Assembly (NCBI GenBank): GCA_013398055.1
Contig: VZRS01015033.1
Span: forward strand, 124,001 to 188,000
Reading direction: 5' to 3'
Source: Ifrita kowaldi
Taxonomy: Eukaryota > Chordata > Aves > Passeriformes > Cinclosomatidae
Length of the DNA: 64,000 nucleotides
The translations under genes and the position numbers were made by a program. Shown here piece by piece: positions 42,171-53,660 of the stretch. How positions within the stretch are numbered: the stretch's first letter is position 1; each line of letters begins with the position of its first letter. The notes below the pieces were generated by a model. It did no database searches. It had not been told where the DNA came from and was given only the letters and a program-made list of their open reading frames with translations.

Positions 42171-43753
42171 GATTGGGTATTTTCCCAGAGTTTGCTTTTA
42201 GTTTAAGGATTTGCATTGTCTTTCACAAAGTTTCGGTTGACCCTTCAAGCCTTCTCATGGAAAACACCAAGTAGGCACAGTGTGATCCAGACCACCACTT
42301 CTGTGGGAATAAGCTGCTGGATCACCTGCATGAGCCAGTTGTTCCTGTATTGTTCTGCACAAGTCTGGTGGAACAGGACCATAAATTTCAGCCCTGAAAA
42401 AAACCAAAACCCCCAAAACAAAGCGAAAAATCTCACCACGCTTGACATAGCCACATGACACAAATTACATTAATAAATTGGTATAGTATGAGCTGATACT
42501 ACAGTAATATGGCCACTCACTGAAAAGGAATACTTGAGTCTTCAGTAGTGGCATCTGCTGTTTCTCTGGTAACTTTTGTCCTATTGTATTGCTTTTATCA
42601 TTGAATGGATGGTAATTATGGATCCAGGCTTATTTTTATTTTTATTATTTGACAATTATATTGGTTAAACTCTCCTCCCAAAAGTTTCAGCAAAGCCTGT
42701 GATTAAGTGTTCAGCCCACGATGCAGTATGGGGGATAGTAGTCTTCCACCTCTGTGACCTAAATTACAAATTTGTATTGTGGCATCATAGAAATACTATT
42801 GTTTCTGTCAAAATACCTTTTATGTGCATTTATTATGTTAATCACATTCAAACACATTTTTCTTTCAGCTTCTTGAATTTTTAGCAAGGCAGCTTTTATT
42901 CTTTATGGATTTCTTATTTTTGTGCAAGTCCAAAGTAAGTTATTCATATATATAATCACACAGATTTATTAACCTATAGAGACTTTGTATAATGTCTAGT
43001 TCATTTGCAGTCAGTAGGACTTCTCATGCTCTGCTGGGTTAATGGCACTGTATGTTTGTATTATTTATCTAAGACCTCAAACATTCTGTGCTAGCTTTTA
43101 CTGTTCCCCTACAGTCTGCTCTTGGATATATGCTTCCTAATTCTGATTTCATTTAAGTTTCACAGCATAGTAACTCCATCATTTTCAATGGAATTACACT
43201 GTTTTTCATTATCATACGCAGTAGTGTCAGACCCTGAGCTCCCTTTAAGATATTTAACATACACATTGTAATCATGTGACGCCTCCAGTTTGTTCAGTGA
43301 CTATTTCAGAAATAGTCTAACCATCAGAAGGCATAAACTGATAGGCCCTCATTCCCATTTTAATTTTCACTGTGTCACAGGACAGGGAGGCAAGAGTTAC
43401 ACATTACCCAGACAAAGGTAGTTCTTTTGGTATTTCATGGAAAAGTATTATTTATAAATCGTTCCATCATCCAAAGAGTGTGTCAGCTGAGGTTATTTTC
43501 TTGCAATCCAAACTACATCACTAGAAGAACCATGGATAACTATCTCATTGCCCATAATTTTATGATGGAATACTAATCCAAAATCAAAGCATGCTTCAAT
43601 ACTTTTCACAATCTTACACCAAAGTTTAGTATGTAAAGTGAAAAACTGTTTTTCCAGTGAATATGAACAGAAAATAAATACCCACTTTCATGTAATAGTA
43701 CTTCATAAAATTGTCTTTTCAATATGTATTTATACACAAATTAAATGCAAGAA

Positions 43754-43799
43754 ATTAGAAGCTTTAGAAGCTTTAGAAGCTTTAGAGCTTTAGAAGCTC
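43754..43799 (+). repeat. 9-bp tandem repeat (TTTAGAAGC)
   Basis: About 4.5 units of TTTAGAAGC, one of which has lost three bases (TTTAGAGC). A small minisatellite. Confidence 0.9.
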
Positions 43800-44390
43800 T
43801 GTACTTTGTATATGCTCCATGTCTTGTATTAATAGGAGCCTCAAGATATTTTGCACATTACTACCTAATCTCCTAATGAAAAACATAAGGAAATGTGTGA
43901 GGGGAAAAGTGACATAAGGATAAAAGTTATGACCTAGTCAATTGCATTTTCAGATAAGCAATTAAATTATTTTTATTGACATATATAATTTAAAAACATT
44001 ATAACAGAAGTCCATCAGGATACTGTTTCCAGTGTTTATGGTTTTAAAGTGAATGCAGAGAAAGATCTTAAAACAACAGGTGATCAACGTTTTCCTCTAA
44101 GTGGAAGTACAGTAATAGGAGAGGTATCTTTCTTTCTCTATATGAAAACCTATTAGAAAAGCTTGTGGTACTTAGAAAAAAATAGTCCTCATTAAGGCTT
44201 ATGTAAAGCCATCACAAATACTTGACAAAAGTAGTATTTCCACAGAAGTATTTAAAATAATGGAGAAAACTGAGTTAGAAGATAGCAAAATAATTGGCTT
44301 CCATTTGATACTTCAGGATGTATCAAGCAGGAATTGAGGCACTCACTTATATACTGAAGTAAAAATGTGGGTTGAATTGTAAGCCTCGTT

Positions 44391-44459
44391 CTATAACTAT
44401 AGTTACAGTTATGTAACTTTAGTTATAACTATAACCTCCCTTTATATAACTATAACCTC
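44391..44459 (+). repeat. Degenerate ATAACTATA repeat
   Basis: Repeated and partly palindromic units of the type TATAACTATA and GTTATGTAACTT. Simple AT-rich repeat. Confidence 0.75.
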
Positions 44460-46182
44460 AGATAGCCAGATGGTATGTTTCCTGAACCAGTGTGGGATGA
44501 TTTGTGAACTTGAATTTAGGCAGAAATAGAAAAAATTCCCAAGCCCAAGATGCACAGCTAGTAGTAGCAGTGCAGTGATTGCTGTTATTAGTTAAACTCC
44601 CTGGCAGTTAACATGGAATTTAGATAGTGCTCTACTCTTAAGGACGATTGGTGAATCTATAATAATATTTAAGGGAATTACAGAAATTCATTGGTAGGGA
44701 AAAGGACAACATATGTTTCATTTGTCCTAAGAGACAGAGAAAAGAGACTTCTCAACACTTAGAAAATGCTGCTTTGGACATATATAGAGAATCATATAGA
44801 GTGCTAACATGGTTTAAATACAAATTTGGATAAAAACCATGTATTACCCTGTATGGGTATAATTGTGAAGCAGGCTGTCAGGGTACTGTATTTCTATGGG
44901 ACTGCTTCCTAATCTGGTTGTATTTTGAATTGTGGGTTTGCATTGCCTTACATAGAATCTAAATAAAAATCCTCTGAAATTTCGGGTTTGTTTTCTCGAT
45001 TATATGTTTAAGGAGATTGAAAGAAGTTGTTTTTGGTTTTTTTTTTACTCAAAAATGAAGAGTGTTTTGTAGAACTAAAACTTTGAAGAAACTGGGACTT
45101 TTTTAGAAGAATCTGTGGTTAAATTTTGGCTTGGATACTGAGAATAATTGTAGCTGTATTTTGAATTATACAGGATATTCAAACCTCTTGTATTTATGAG
45201 GGAAAACTTTTGTCATTAATACCTGCTTCTGCTAAGAAACTAGTCATGATTCTGAGATTTACAAGAAAAAAAAGCTTTGAGCTCCCCCTACTGTTCTTTC
45301 CATCGATAAAGATGGAAAACCTGAATTTTGTTTTGATGGGTAAAATATCAGTCAGCTAAAAGAAAAAAATAACAATACAAAAGTACCGTTTTAAGTTTCT
45401 GGTAATTTGCTATTAACAGTGGAGAGAACCAGAGTGTTTTAAGTTGTTTTCCAAGTTGTTAGTACTCTCAAGGTTTTTGGCATTCATAGCATAATGTGCA
45501 TGAGAATGTATACCTTCACATACAACAGTTTTCCAAGGTTTCCGTGCAAAGATACAGTTTATTGTTTGTGTATGCATACAGTTAATCTTGTTCCATTTAC
45601 ATTAAATTGGTGGATCATAGAACTTACTAAATATTGGCACATTCATACAAGTGATGAATTTAATTTACTTTTCCAGATAGCTTTCAAAAAGCTGCTATTT
45701 ATTGTGGTAAGTGATTTGGGAACTCCCACTGCAATTTATAATAGATTAATACTTGTGAATCTACTTTTTGAGTTCCTTTACATTGTTGTCATCACAAGTT
45801 ACAGAGAGTACTTTAAGAATTAGAATTCTGACCCATATACTGATTGACATTACAAATACTTTTCACTGAAAGTGTTTAATCTCATAATGGCCAGATTTGT
45901 GTATAATATAGTTTCTGAGTTCAAGATCATCATCAGTGATCATGATCAAAGCACATTTATCTGTTTATTAGTATTTCTTTGTTAAATAAGACTTACTTTT
46001 TTCCAGAAAAAAAGCCTGTCTTTGCACATAGGCTGAGCTTTATCTGGAGTTCTGTGCTTTCATTATTTTAACAGCTGAAAACTACTAATGTGCTGGTTGT
46101 TTCAAGTGTTGTTATACCCATTCTCATAGAGTCTCTGCTAGACTCTTTGCAGGTGACCTTAAGGTGGTAATATTGTAACAAG

Positions 46183-46196
46183 AAAAAAAAAAAAAA
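46183..46196 (+). repeat. Poly-A tract (14 A)
   Basis: Fourteen consecutive A bases. No retroposed gene copy or SINE body is visible upstream, so I treat it as a simple homopolymer. Confidence 0.9.
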
Positions 46197-47142
46197 GGTC
46201 AAAATTCTCTCTGGTGTATCATATGTGTATTGGTACTTCTCTTTAAGTATGGAGTTTAAAATTCTTCTAATTAAATCATTTTTCTTTTTTACCATTCCGA
46301 TTTCCAAAAAGTAAACCTCTATTTAAGCAAACCTGTATTTCTTTGGCCTGGTAACACCAAATACCGTCTGTTCTGCATGGAGGTGTGTGGTGAGGTGAGA
46401 GTGAGCTGGTGCAGGCGTCTTTCTAGATTTCAGTAAGAAAGGCCCAACAACAAGTGGCTTAATAAGATTACTTCAAAAAGACATGCTAAGAAGAGGTGTA
46501 ATGATAGTAACATCTTGTATCTCCTCAGCTGCTGGGCACTCCGTGCAGCATTGAACAGTGCCCCAGTGGATTTTCCCATAGCACACTGCACAGAGTAGAT
46601 CCTGTCTGGGGGGAGAAACTCACCCTTTCAATCATTTGAGGTCATCTTTAACTTCCTTACAAAAACCAGTTCTGTTGAAGGGCAAGACCGTGCAGGAGGT
46701 ATCATGTCAGTGCTGAGCAGGAGTTGCCCCCAGGCAGCTGCCTGCACTGTCCCATGTTAGTTGCAGTGTACAGTCAGGATCAATACATTCCATCCCTTGA
46801 TCCCCATACAGTTTACCTTTCCCAAATAGATGTTGTAATTTACAAATCATATTAATAACATATGGGATTCTCAAGTGCAAGTTTCAATCGGAGAAATGTG
46901 GCCTTTTCAAGATCACCAGCTCCTCAGGTTTAATGTCTTCTGCAAGGATCCTAATACAGTATCTACCTGCACTCTTTTCAAGGATTGCATTGCTCCTTTG
47001 TAATAGTTCATGAGAAAATAAACCAGTAAACCAAAGTTATTGATTTTTGATGCCACTTTGTGGTCTCATTAGAGAGATAGCACTCCAAGATTCATTAAGA
47101 CATTTGTTTTTATCCTCAGATCATTCACAATTTTTCTGTCCC

Positions 47143-47590
47143 CAGCATTGTCCAGAGAAGGGCAATGAAACTGGTGAAAAGTCTAGGGGTAAGTCATTTG
47201 AGGAGCAGCTGAGGGATCTGGGGTTGCTTAGCCTGGAGAAAAGGAGACTCAGGGGTGACCTTATCACTCCCTAAAACTACCTGAAAGGAGGCTGTAGCCA
47301 AATGAGGTCGACCTCTTCTCCCAGGCAACTACGATGAGAGGACAGTCTGAAGCATGCACCAGGAAAGGTTCAGGCTGGACATTAGGATGTATTTCTTCAC
47401 AGAAGGAGTTGTTAAGCACTGGAACAAGCTGCCTGGAGAGGCTGGGGAGTCATCCATCCCTGGAGGTGTTTAAGAGAAGACTGGATGGGGGCACTTTGTG
47501 GCGTGATCTACTTGACAGGGTGGTGTCTGGTTAAAGACTGGATTTGATAATCTCAGAGGTCTTTTCCAACTAATTGATTCTGTGATCATG
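47143..47590 (+). repeat. CR1 LINE 3' fragment
   Basis: Sense CR1 text: GAGCAGCTGAGGGATCTGGG, TTAGCCTGGAGAAAAGGAGAC, GGCTGGACATTAGGATGTA, with a tail ending in TTGATTCTGTGATCATG. About 450 bp, 5'-truncated. Its subfamily differs from the other sense copy at 28217-28405. Confidence 0.92.
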
Positions 47591-48418
47591 TAAAGTGCAA
47601 TTTACCTGCAGTTTTAATTCTATTTTCCTGCTGTTCACGTGCTCAGTTAGTCTTCTTTTAACCTTCAAGATTACTATTGCTCTGTCTTTATGAATTGAAA
47701 AAAACAGCTCCACGGTCTTCACAAAAGATTTATCAAGTCCTGCATTGAGGCTTACATTGGATATAATACTTCAAACAGCTGACCATGCTGAGAACAGCCA
47801 GTTCTAGCAGTGAGCTGAGAGTATTATTTGTTGCTAGAATTCTATGTTATAAAATGTAGATCCTACTGTTTGTTTAGTCTGTTACATTCCCATTTTGTCT
47901 CCATTGCCCTATTTGACTGCTTTGTTCATGTTGTGTATTTTTATGCTTTAGTACCAGATTTGTTATGTCATGCATGTGGATAGACCATAACCGTAAATAA
48001 TTTAGGAGTGTATTTCCTTTTTTCTGTAATTCCATTTAGTGTCTAGACCACTGGGATTCCAGTCCTAATGGATAGTAGTTGTAAGAGAAATACATACGCA
48101 AATCCCTGTGTGCTAATACTGATATTTCAACCATAGAAGTTCTCTCTACAGGTATGTTTCCTTCCCTCTGTTCACACAGAACACTTAGAAAGGAGTAGAA
48201 CTCAGTCTGGAGAAAACATCAGTCACACTACCCATAACAGAGTAACTCATTTCACATTTACATGCATCCTTATTAGTAAAAGGTCACCATCAGTTATCAG
48301 CTCCCTTGTTACTAAGCACATATGACTTGCTTGATTCAGGACATTGTTTCCTCAGTGAATATTTGGGATCTGTTTTGCTTCTGGCTGTCCATTTTTTTGG
48401 TATCCTTTTAGCACCCAC
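47591..48418. other. Unique DNA flanking the provirus, no gene seen
   Basis: No feature recognised. It directly abuts the left LTR. The last bases before the LTR (ACCCAC) do not match the bases after the right LTR (GCATCA). Confidence 0.6.
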
Positions 48419-48885
48419 TGATGCCTTTTTCTCTGGTCCTAGAATCACTAGCCTGACACAGGGTGATAAAAAAGGGTTACATTTTTTTAAGGATCCTTAG
48501 GTGCACAATTAGGTGGAAAACGCCGAAGATGCACACCCCGCATAACACGTGTACAGTTTTTACAGATTTTGCAAATTAGCATCTCTGACGAGAGTTCCCA
48601 GTTAGATGCACACCCAGTGAAGTCATGCCCCTCAGCTCTAGTACCTTCTAAATCCTCCCCTCAGATGAGGACTAAACTCTGTTTATAAAAAGTATGTCTC
48701 AAAGAGCTGGTCTCAATCTTGGTTTCTAAGGAGAACCAGGATAGCATAGGGGTCTTGGAATGTGTTTTGTCTTTCTACCCACGAAAATACTGAGGCTAAG
48801 TTACAACAGTAGACTACAAAGCTACATATATATGTGTAAGGAATACAAAGAATATATAAAAGAAATAAAGGTAAAAATCAAGACT
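48419..48885 (-). repeat. 3' LTR of the provirus
   Basis: 467 bp, paired with 54291-54759. On the coding strand the first base of the expected TGTCTC start appears as A, while the CA end is kept (TG at 48419-48420 on the plus strand). It follows the env stop by only 48 bp. The sequence just upstream on the coding strand (AAAAAAG) is a poor polypurine tract. Its central part is nearly identical to the other LTR; its ends are not. Confidence 0.92.
48682..48689 (-). promoter_or_regulatory. TATA-like box of the 3' LTR
   Basis: TTTATAAA in the conserved core of the LTR, at the same place as in the 5' LTR copy. A promoter role is inferred from position and family layout. Confidence 0.5.
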
Positions 48886-48933
48886 TTTTTAGAGACTAAC
48901 GAGACTCTACCTTGTCTAGTTTCTACTCTGTAT

Positions 48934-50005
48934 TTAAGCACAGCACCACTTTACAGAACCAGCTATCCCACTGGCTACCATACAGATGCCAACTATGACT
49001 ACAGCTACTATGAACACTTCTTTTATCCAGGTCCAATTTGGTAACCATGATGAGGTGAGGGTGTCGAAGATATAGCCAAAGTATAAGGTGTCATTTCTGA
49101 AAGCTACTTCATGTAAAATTTGAGTCTGCTTCCAAATTTCAGCCGAATCCTTCTTAATTCTTCTACCCTGGTCCACATAAAAACAAGTGGTATTGATAAT
49201 AGCACATACACCTCCTTGTGCGGCCAGTACGAAATTGAGAGCCATTCTGTTCTGCATAACCACATGAGACAGACCATGGACTTCTTCCTGTAAGGCCGAA
49301 ATTGCATCTGCAGTCTGCTGCTCAGTATGTTCAATAATGGCTGAGATGTTTACAACTGCTCTCTCCAGCTTGACTATTCTGAAAGAGGGAATGAGAGTTC
49401 TGATTATACTATGTGGGACATTGAATGAGAGGATTACTAGATCTTTTCCTCCTCCCCTATGGATATTGTTATATTTGGAATTACAGCCCCAAGGGCACAA
49501 ACCTGATCTTTATGGGCAGGATTTTCGAGGCCTTATCATCACATATCCAATACCACTCTGTCCTGAGTGGTTGAACTAGTCTCCATGATGTCAGTTCGAT
49601 TTTTCTCACAGTTCTTGAGCTTATTCTTTCCATGAGTCTGGTCTTACAGCAGTATGAAGGAAGATTGGTCTTTCCTGTGGCATTTATAACTGCTTAGGGA
49701 ACTGTATCATTCCCATAATCTATTAGGCCGCTCAGGGGTATAGGAGGCGGAAGAGTGTTACTGACTCGTTCCCACCTTTCAGTATGGTTCATTTCCATTA
49801 AAATGCCAATCAGTGGCCAGTTACTACTCCCATCTACAGGTGGCAATTGAGCACAAATCCAGCAATTGTTCTTATTAAGAGCTTTGGATACATTTTGGAC
49901 TAAAGTCCCATGCAAATTGTGGGGCCAGGCCTGAGTCATGGTTACCAATTGTGCAGATAACAGACATGAAAAGAACAATTTAAACCACATCATCATGATT
50001 TGCAT
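48934..50005 (-). pseudogene. env: env remnant (SU fragment plus TM)
   Basis: Family role: envelope glycoprotein, with a surface part (SU) for receptor binding and a transmembrane part (TM) for fusion. The likely start is the ATG at 50005, overlapping the end of pol by 26 bases. It is followed by a hydrophobic signal peptide and, about 45 codons in, the SU motif CWIC. This frame stops at 49694. A second open frame (49500-48934, 188 codons) carries TM: a heptad-repeat region, the segment GGVCAIINTTC with a CX6C pattern in which the expected second cysteine is F, and a C-terminal membrane anchor (about residues 160-180) ending at 48934. A basic RRKR run that could be the old SU/TM cleavage site (about 49445-49460) is out of frame with TM. 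SU is short; a naturally small SU or a deletion are both possible. A non-functional relic. Confidence 0.85.
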
Positions 50006-52290
50006 CAGTCTCTGTTTTCCCAATGGTTTCAGGAGCAGAAGCCTTCTTAACTCTGGAGTAGTGGATCCACAGTCCCTTGCCAGCAACCTTGACCGCAGTA
50101 AGGGTGGTCAGCAAAACTTGGAATGGTCCCTTCCACTTAGCTTGTAAGGGGTCACTGTCCCACCATTTAACACAGACCCAGTCTCCAGGATGGAGTGGTG
50201 AGCAGGTGTGTCCAGTCCTATTGGCCTGGATAACATGACGAATCTCTGGAGCTTCTGTAGAGTGGAACTTAAAGCCATTAAGTACTTCTGTAAATAATTT
50301 CTACCCTTCACATGAATTTCTCACAGGCTATGTGGAACCTGATACAGCCTGCCATATAGTATTTCATAGGGACTTACGTTGTCTCTCCGCCTTGCTTGTT
50401 TGCAGATTCTCAGTAAGACTATAAGCAAGGCCTGAACCCATGTCATGCATGTTTTTTGACAGATCTTACTAATATGGGTTTTAAGGGTTCCATTCATACA
50501 TTGAACTTTTCCACTTGCTCGCTGTGTGCAGGTCCCAAGTAATTCCCAGAATCCTGCTAACTTCCCTGACCACTGTTGCAACAAAATGTGGTCCCCTATC
50601 TGATGACATACGCAAAGGAACCCCAAACCTTGGAATTATATGATTGAGCAAAACTTTCACCACCTCCTTTGCTGTCTTGGTGCGACAGAGGTAAGCCTCA
50701 GGCCATCCACTGAAGGTGGATACCAATACCAATACCAATACATACCTGTATCCCTCTTTACATGGCAACTCAGCAAAATCTATTTGCCAATAATCTCCCA
50801 GGAGATCTCCTGTTTTCGTTATTCCTAACACAACTCTTTTGCTTGTATCAGGGTTGTTTCTACAACAGATTTCACACTTGCATGTTACAGTTGTACAATA
50901 TTAGTCATTCCTCTCCCTATAACTACCTTCCTCAGATGTTTTAAAAGATTTGCTATTCCCCAGTGGGCACTTTCATGCTCTCACTGCGCTATTTCTCTAA
51001 GGAGCAGGGGTGGAACTACAACCTGTCCCCCTAGGGTGACAGCCCACCAACTTTCTTTAACCCCAGCTTCAAGAAACTTAATTACCTTGTGGTCTCTCTG
51101 ATCATATTTTGGGGTAAACCCTCTCAAATCTATTTCTTTCTGTGGTACAAGAATGCCCTTTTCTGCAACCCCTTTTGCTGTTTCATTAGCAAAGCAATTT
51201 CCCAGTTCAGGAGTTGTTTTCCCTTTTTGATGACCTCTGCAACGCATAATAGCTACCTCTGAAGGCTTCCAAATACTCTGCAGGAGTGCGAGGATCTGTT
51301 CAGCATGCCTCTTTTCATCGCCCTGAGCAGTTGGTAGCCGTCTCTCCTTCCAAATGGCTCCGTGGGCATGGACAACCCTAAAGGCATATTTGGAGTCAGT
51401 CCATATATTCACCTTATTTCCCTCACTCAGTTCTAGAGCTCGTCAGTGCAAGGAGTTTGGCTTTCTGTGATGATAAATCTGGTGGCAAGGCCTTTGCCTC
51501 AATCACCTTATCCGTGGTTGTCACTGTGTAGCCTGTCACTTGCTTACCATTTCTCATGAAGTTGCTCCATTGGTATACAGTTCCCAATCTGGATTCTCCA
51601 GAGGCACATCCTTCAGGTCTGGTCTGCTGGAATAGACCTCTTCTGTTGTCTGTAAACAGTCATGCTCAGGCATGCTGCCAATGCGTGTAGATGACAAAAG
51701 CATTGCAAGGTTTACAACATATGTTGTTTTTAGGGTAACACCATCCTGTTCCAACAACAGAGACTGATATTTAAGCATTCTGCTAGGGGATAGCCAGTGT
51801 CCCCCCTTTTTTTTCCAGCACAGATATCACTCCGTGAGGGACATACATGACAATGAGCGGCTGAAGGGTGAATTTATGGGCCTCTTGTATCAGGATGACA
51901 GTAGACACCACAGCTTTCAAACACCCAGGCCACCTTTGGCTAACATTGTCTAGCTGCTCTGAAAAGTAGGCCACAGCCCTTTGTTGGTCTCCGAGGTGCT
52001 GCGCCAGTACCCCCAGAGCAACATACAGTCACCCATATGTAAAGAGTTCAAAAGGCTTAGTTAAGTCCGGCAGCCCCAGAGCTGGGGCTGACATCAAGGA
52101 ATGTTTCAGGTGTTTAAATGCAGCCCTTATGCTCTCTGTCCACATGCTGGTTTCCTTTGTGGCTGCTTTAAGGGCTCCTGACAGAGGTTTTACCAGTAGT
52201 CCATAAATTGGTGTCCATAAGCAGCTTCGACCTACCATTCCCAGGAAGGCTTGTATCTCTCTCACAGGGTGGGGCTCTGGAAGATGGCAG
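49980..52290 (-). pseudogene. pol: pol remnant (RT thumb/connection, RNase H, integrase)
   Basis: Family role: reverse transcription and integration. The remnant starts in the RT thumb (HPVREIQAFLG at about 52270) and runs through the connection (SAPALGLPDLTKPFELF); protease and the RT core are absent. An in-frame stop lies at 52029-52031, and a shift at the A/G homopolymer near 51803-51817. RNase H follows (51778-51000) with two compensating shifts (about 51550 and 51445). Integrase: the zinc-binding region is broken (stop at 50981, CEIC in another frame). The catalytic core (50890-50481) keeps both Asp (WQIDFAEL, SSDRGPHF), while the usual Glu is Q (GKVQCMN) after another shift. A further stop at 50321-50323 and a shift near 50180 precede the C-terminal part, which ends with a WIHYSRVKK segment at 49980. 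A clear pseudogene. Confidence 0.9.
50706..50745 (-). repeat. Hexamer expansion inside integrase
   Basis: ATACCA units repeated in tandem on the plus strand, giving the coding-strand peptide VLVLVLV. The run sits in the integrase core just before STFSGW and looks like replication slippage in the decaying gene. Confidence 0.8.
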
Positions 52291-53660
52291 ATGGTTATTC
52301 AAAAAGTAAACAGGGGTTTCATTTCTGTCTTGTCTGACTTCATATAATTTGGACCAATTCAGTGCTTTAGGGATGGCACGTTTTAGGCCAAGTACTATCC
52401 AATTCTGATAACGTTTTATCTTTGCCATTTGTTCTGCCACATTAGGGTCCCAGCCTGGGTCAGTTAAGGGGAAAATATCATTAACTGGCCCTTGAAGATT
52501 TCTAGCTGTAGTTAAAATCTTTATAGCAGATATAGCAGCCTTATTAACCATCTCTTTTTCTGCTTCATCTAATAATGTGCCTAGCATTACACTCAGATCA
52601 CTCCCGTTTGGGTTTTGTGTCTTAATAGCCCTGTTTACAAGATTAACTACCTTCTCTGGAGTCCCTCTATACCATCCAACTGAGGCTTTCCACTGCTGCA
52701 GTTCTACCAGAGAAAACGGTGTTTTTATGTAAATCACACCTTGATTCCCAACAGCTTGCCTTAAAGGTGCTTGTATGGCAGGCTCCTCCATTTCTGATTC
52801 CTCCTTTTTAGATCTGTTTTGCTACTGGGTCGGGTGCTTCTGTGGCCTCTTGGGCTGCTTTTCCCCTTTTCCTTCTGACTACAGTGACTGCAGCAGCTTT
52901 GTCCTTAGTTTCATCTTCTGAGAAGCTATCTGTATCGGAACTGCACTGCTCACTTTTAATGGGGGCTGTTCCGCTGGCACTGGGTGTTACCTCGGCTAAG
53001 CGCCAGCCGGGGGGTGCTCCGTAACTCTCTCTCACGGTGGCTGTGCGGCAGGGTGGCGGCAGCAGGTGGGCCCTGCTCCTGTCTCTGCCGCCATCACGGC
53101 GGTCGGGGGCAGGGGTGGTGGTCCTGCCTGTCTCTGCTCCAGTCGCTGCCGCTGGGGCAGGCCCTCCACCCAGCCCCACCAGTGGGGGTAGCAGTGGGGG
53201 CGGCAAGGCGGGGTGCACCCCCGGCAGAAAGGGCACCACCATATCCACATCGGCCATGTGGGACTTACCAACACAGACCAGTCTAGCCAGCGGCTCCTCC
53301 TTCCGAGCCTTTCTCTTCCCTCTTAAGACCTTTGCAAAACAGCCTTTCTCAGGCTCACATGCCTCTGATCTGTTTAAGAATATTGCAAATAGCTCTGCAT
53401 ATCTTAATTCTTGCCATCTTCTCTGAGACTGAAGTTCTGATAATAATGCTGCTGTTAATTCACTTTCTAGGCTGCCAAAGCGAGGCCATGGCCCTCCTCC
53501 TTCAAATTTTTGGATCGGCCAGATTTCTGTACAGTCGAATTAACTCTTCCGTGATAAAAGGCGTTGTCCTGCCTGTCAGGGAATGCCAATGTTTTAATAT
53601 TAAATCTAACAGGGAGTCACGGGGTATCTGCATGCCTTTGTTGGAGTATACACACCCCAT
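52291..53660 (-). pseudogene. gag: gag remnant (MA, Pro-rich region, CA core)
   Basis: Family role: structural polyprotein of the virus core. The start is the ATG at 53660; the first residues MGCVYSN supply the N-terminal Gly expected for myristoylation. The first frame stops after 52 codons (53502). The matrix continues in the next frame (EIWPIQKFEGGGPWPRFGSL), then a basic stretch, a Pro/Ala-rich linker (about 53240-53000) and an acidic Ser-rich segment (SSDTDSFSEDETKDK). That frame stops at 52808. A third frame (from about 52820) carries the capsid core (QAPLRQAV ... FPLTDPGWDPN ... NETPVYFL). At about 52290, at the beginning of the major homology region, gag ends abruptly and RT thumb sequence follows, so nucleocapsid is missing. 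Two frameshifts plus the deletion make it a pseudogene. Confidence 0.87.

Larger units (their letters stand above)
42171..47142. other. Unique AT-rich DNA, no gene seen
   Basis: No exon or transposon recognised. It holds three simple repeats listed separately. The longest open frame (109 codons, 45494-45823) has no recognisable features. Confidence 0.55.

Noticed and set aside
46183..46196. Poly-A tract as the tail of a processed pseudogene
   Set aside because: No recognisable gene body or target duplication upstream.
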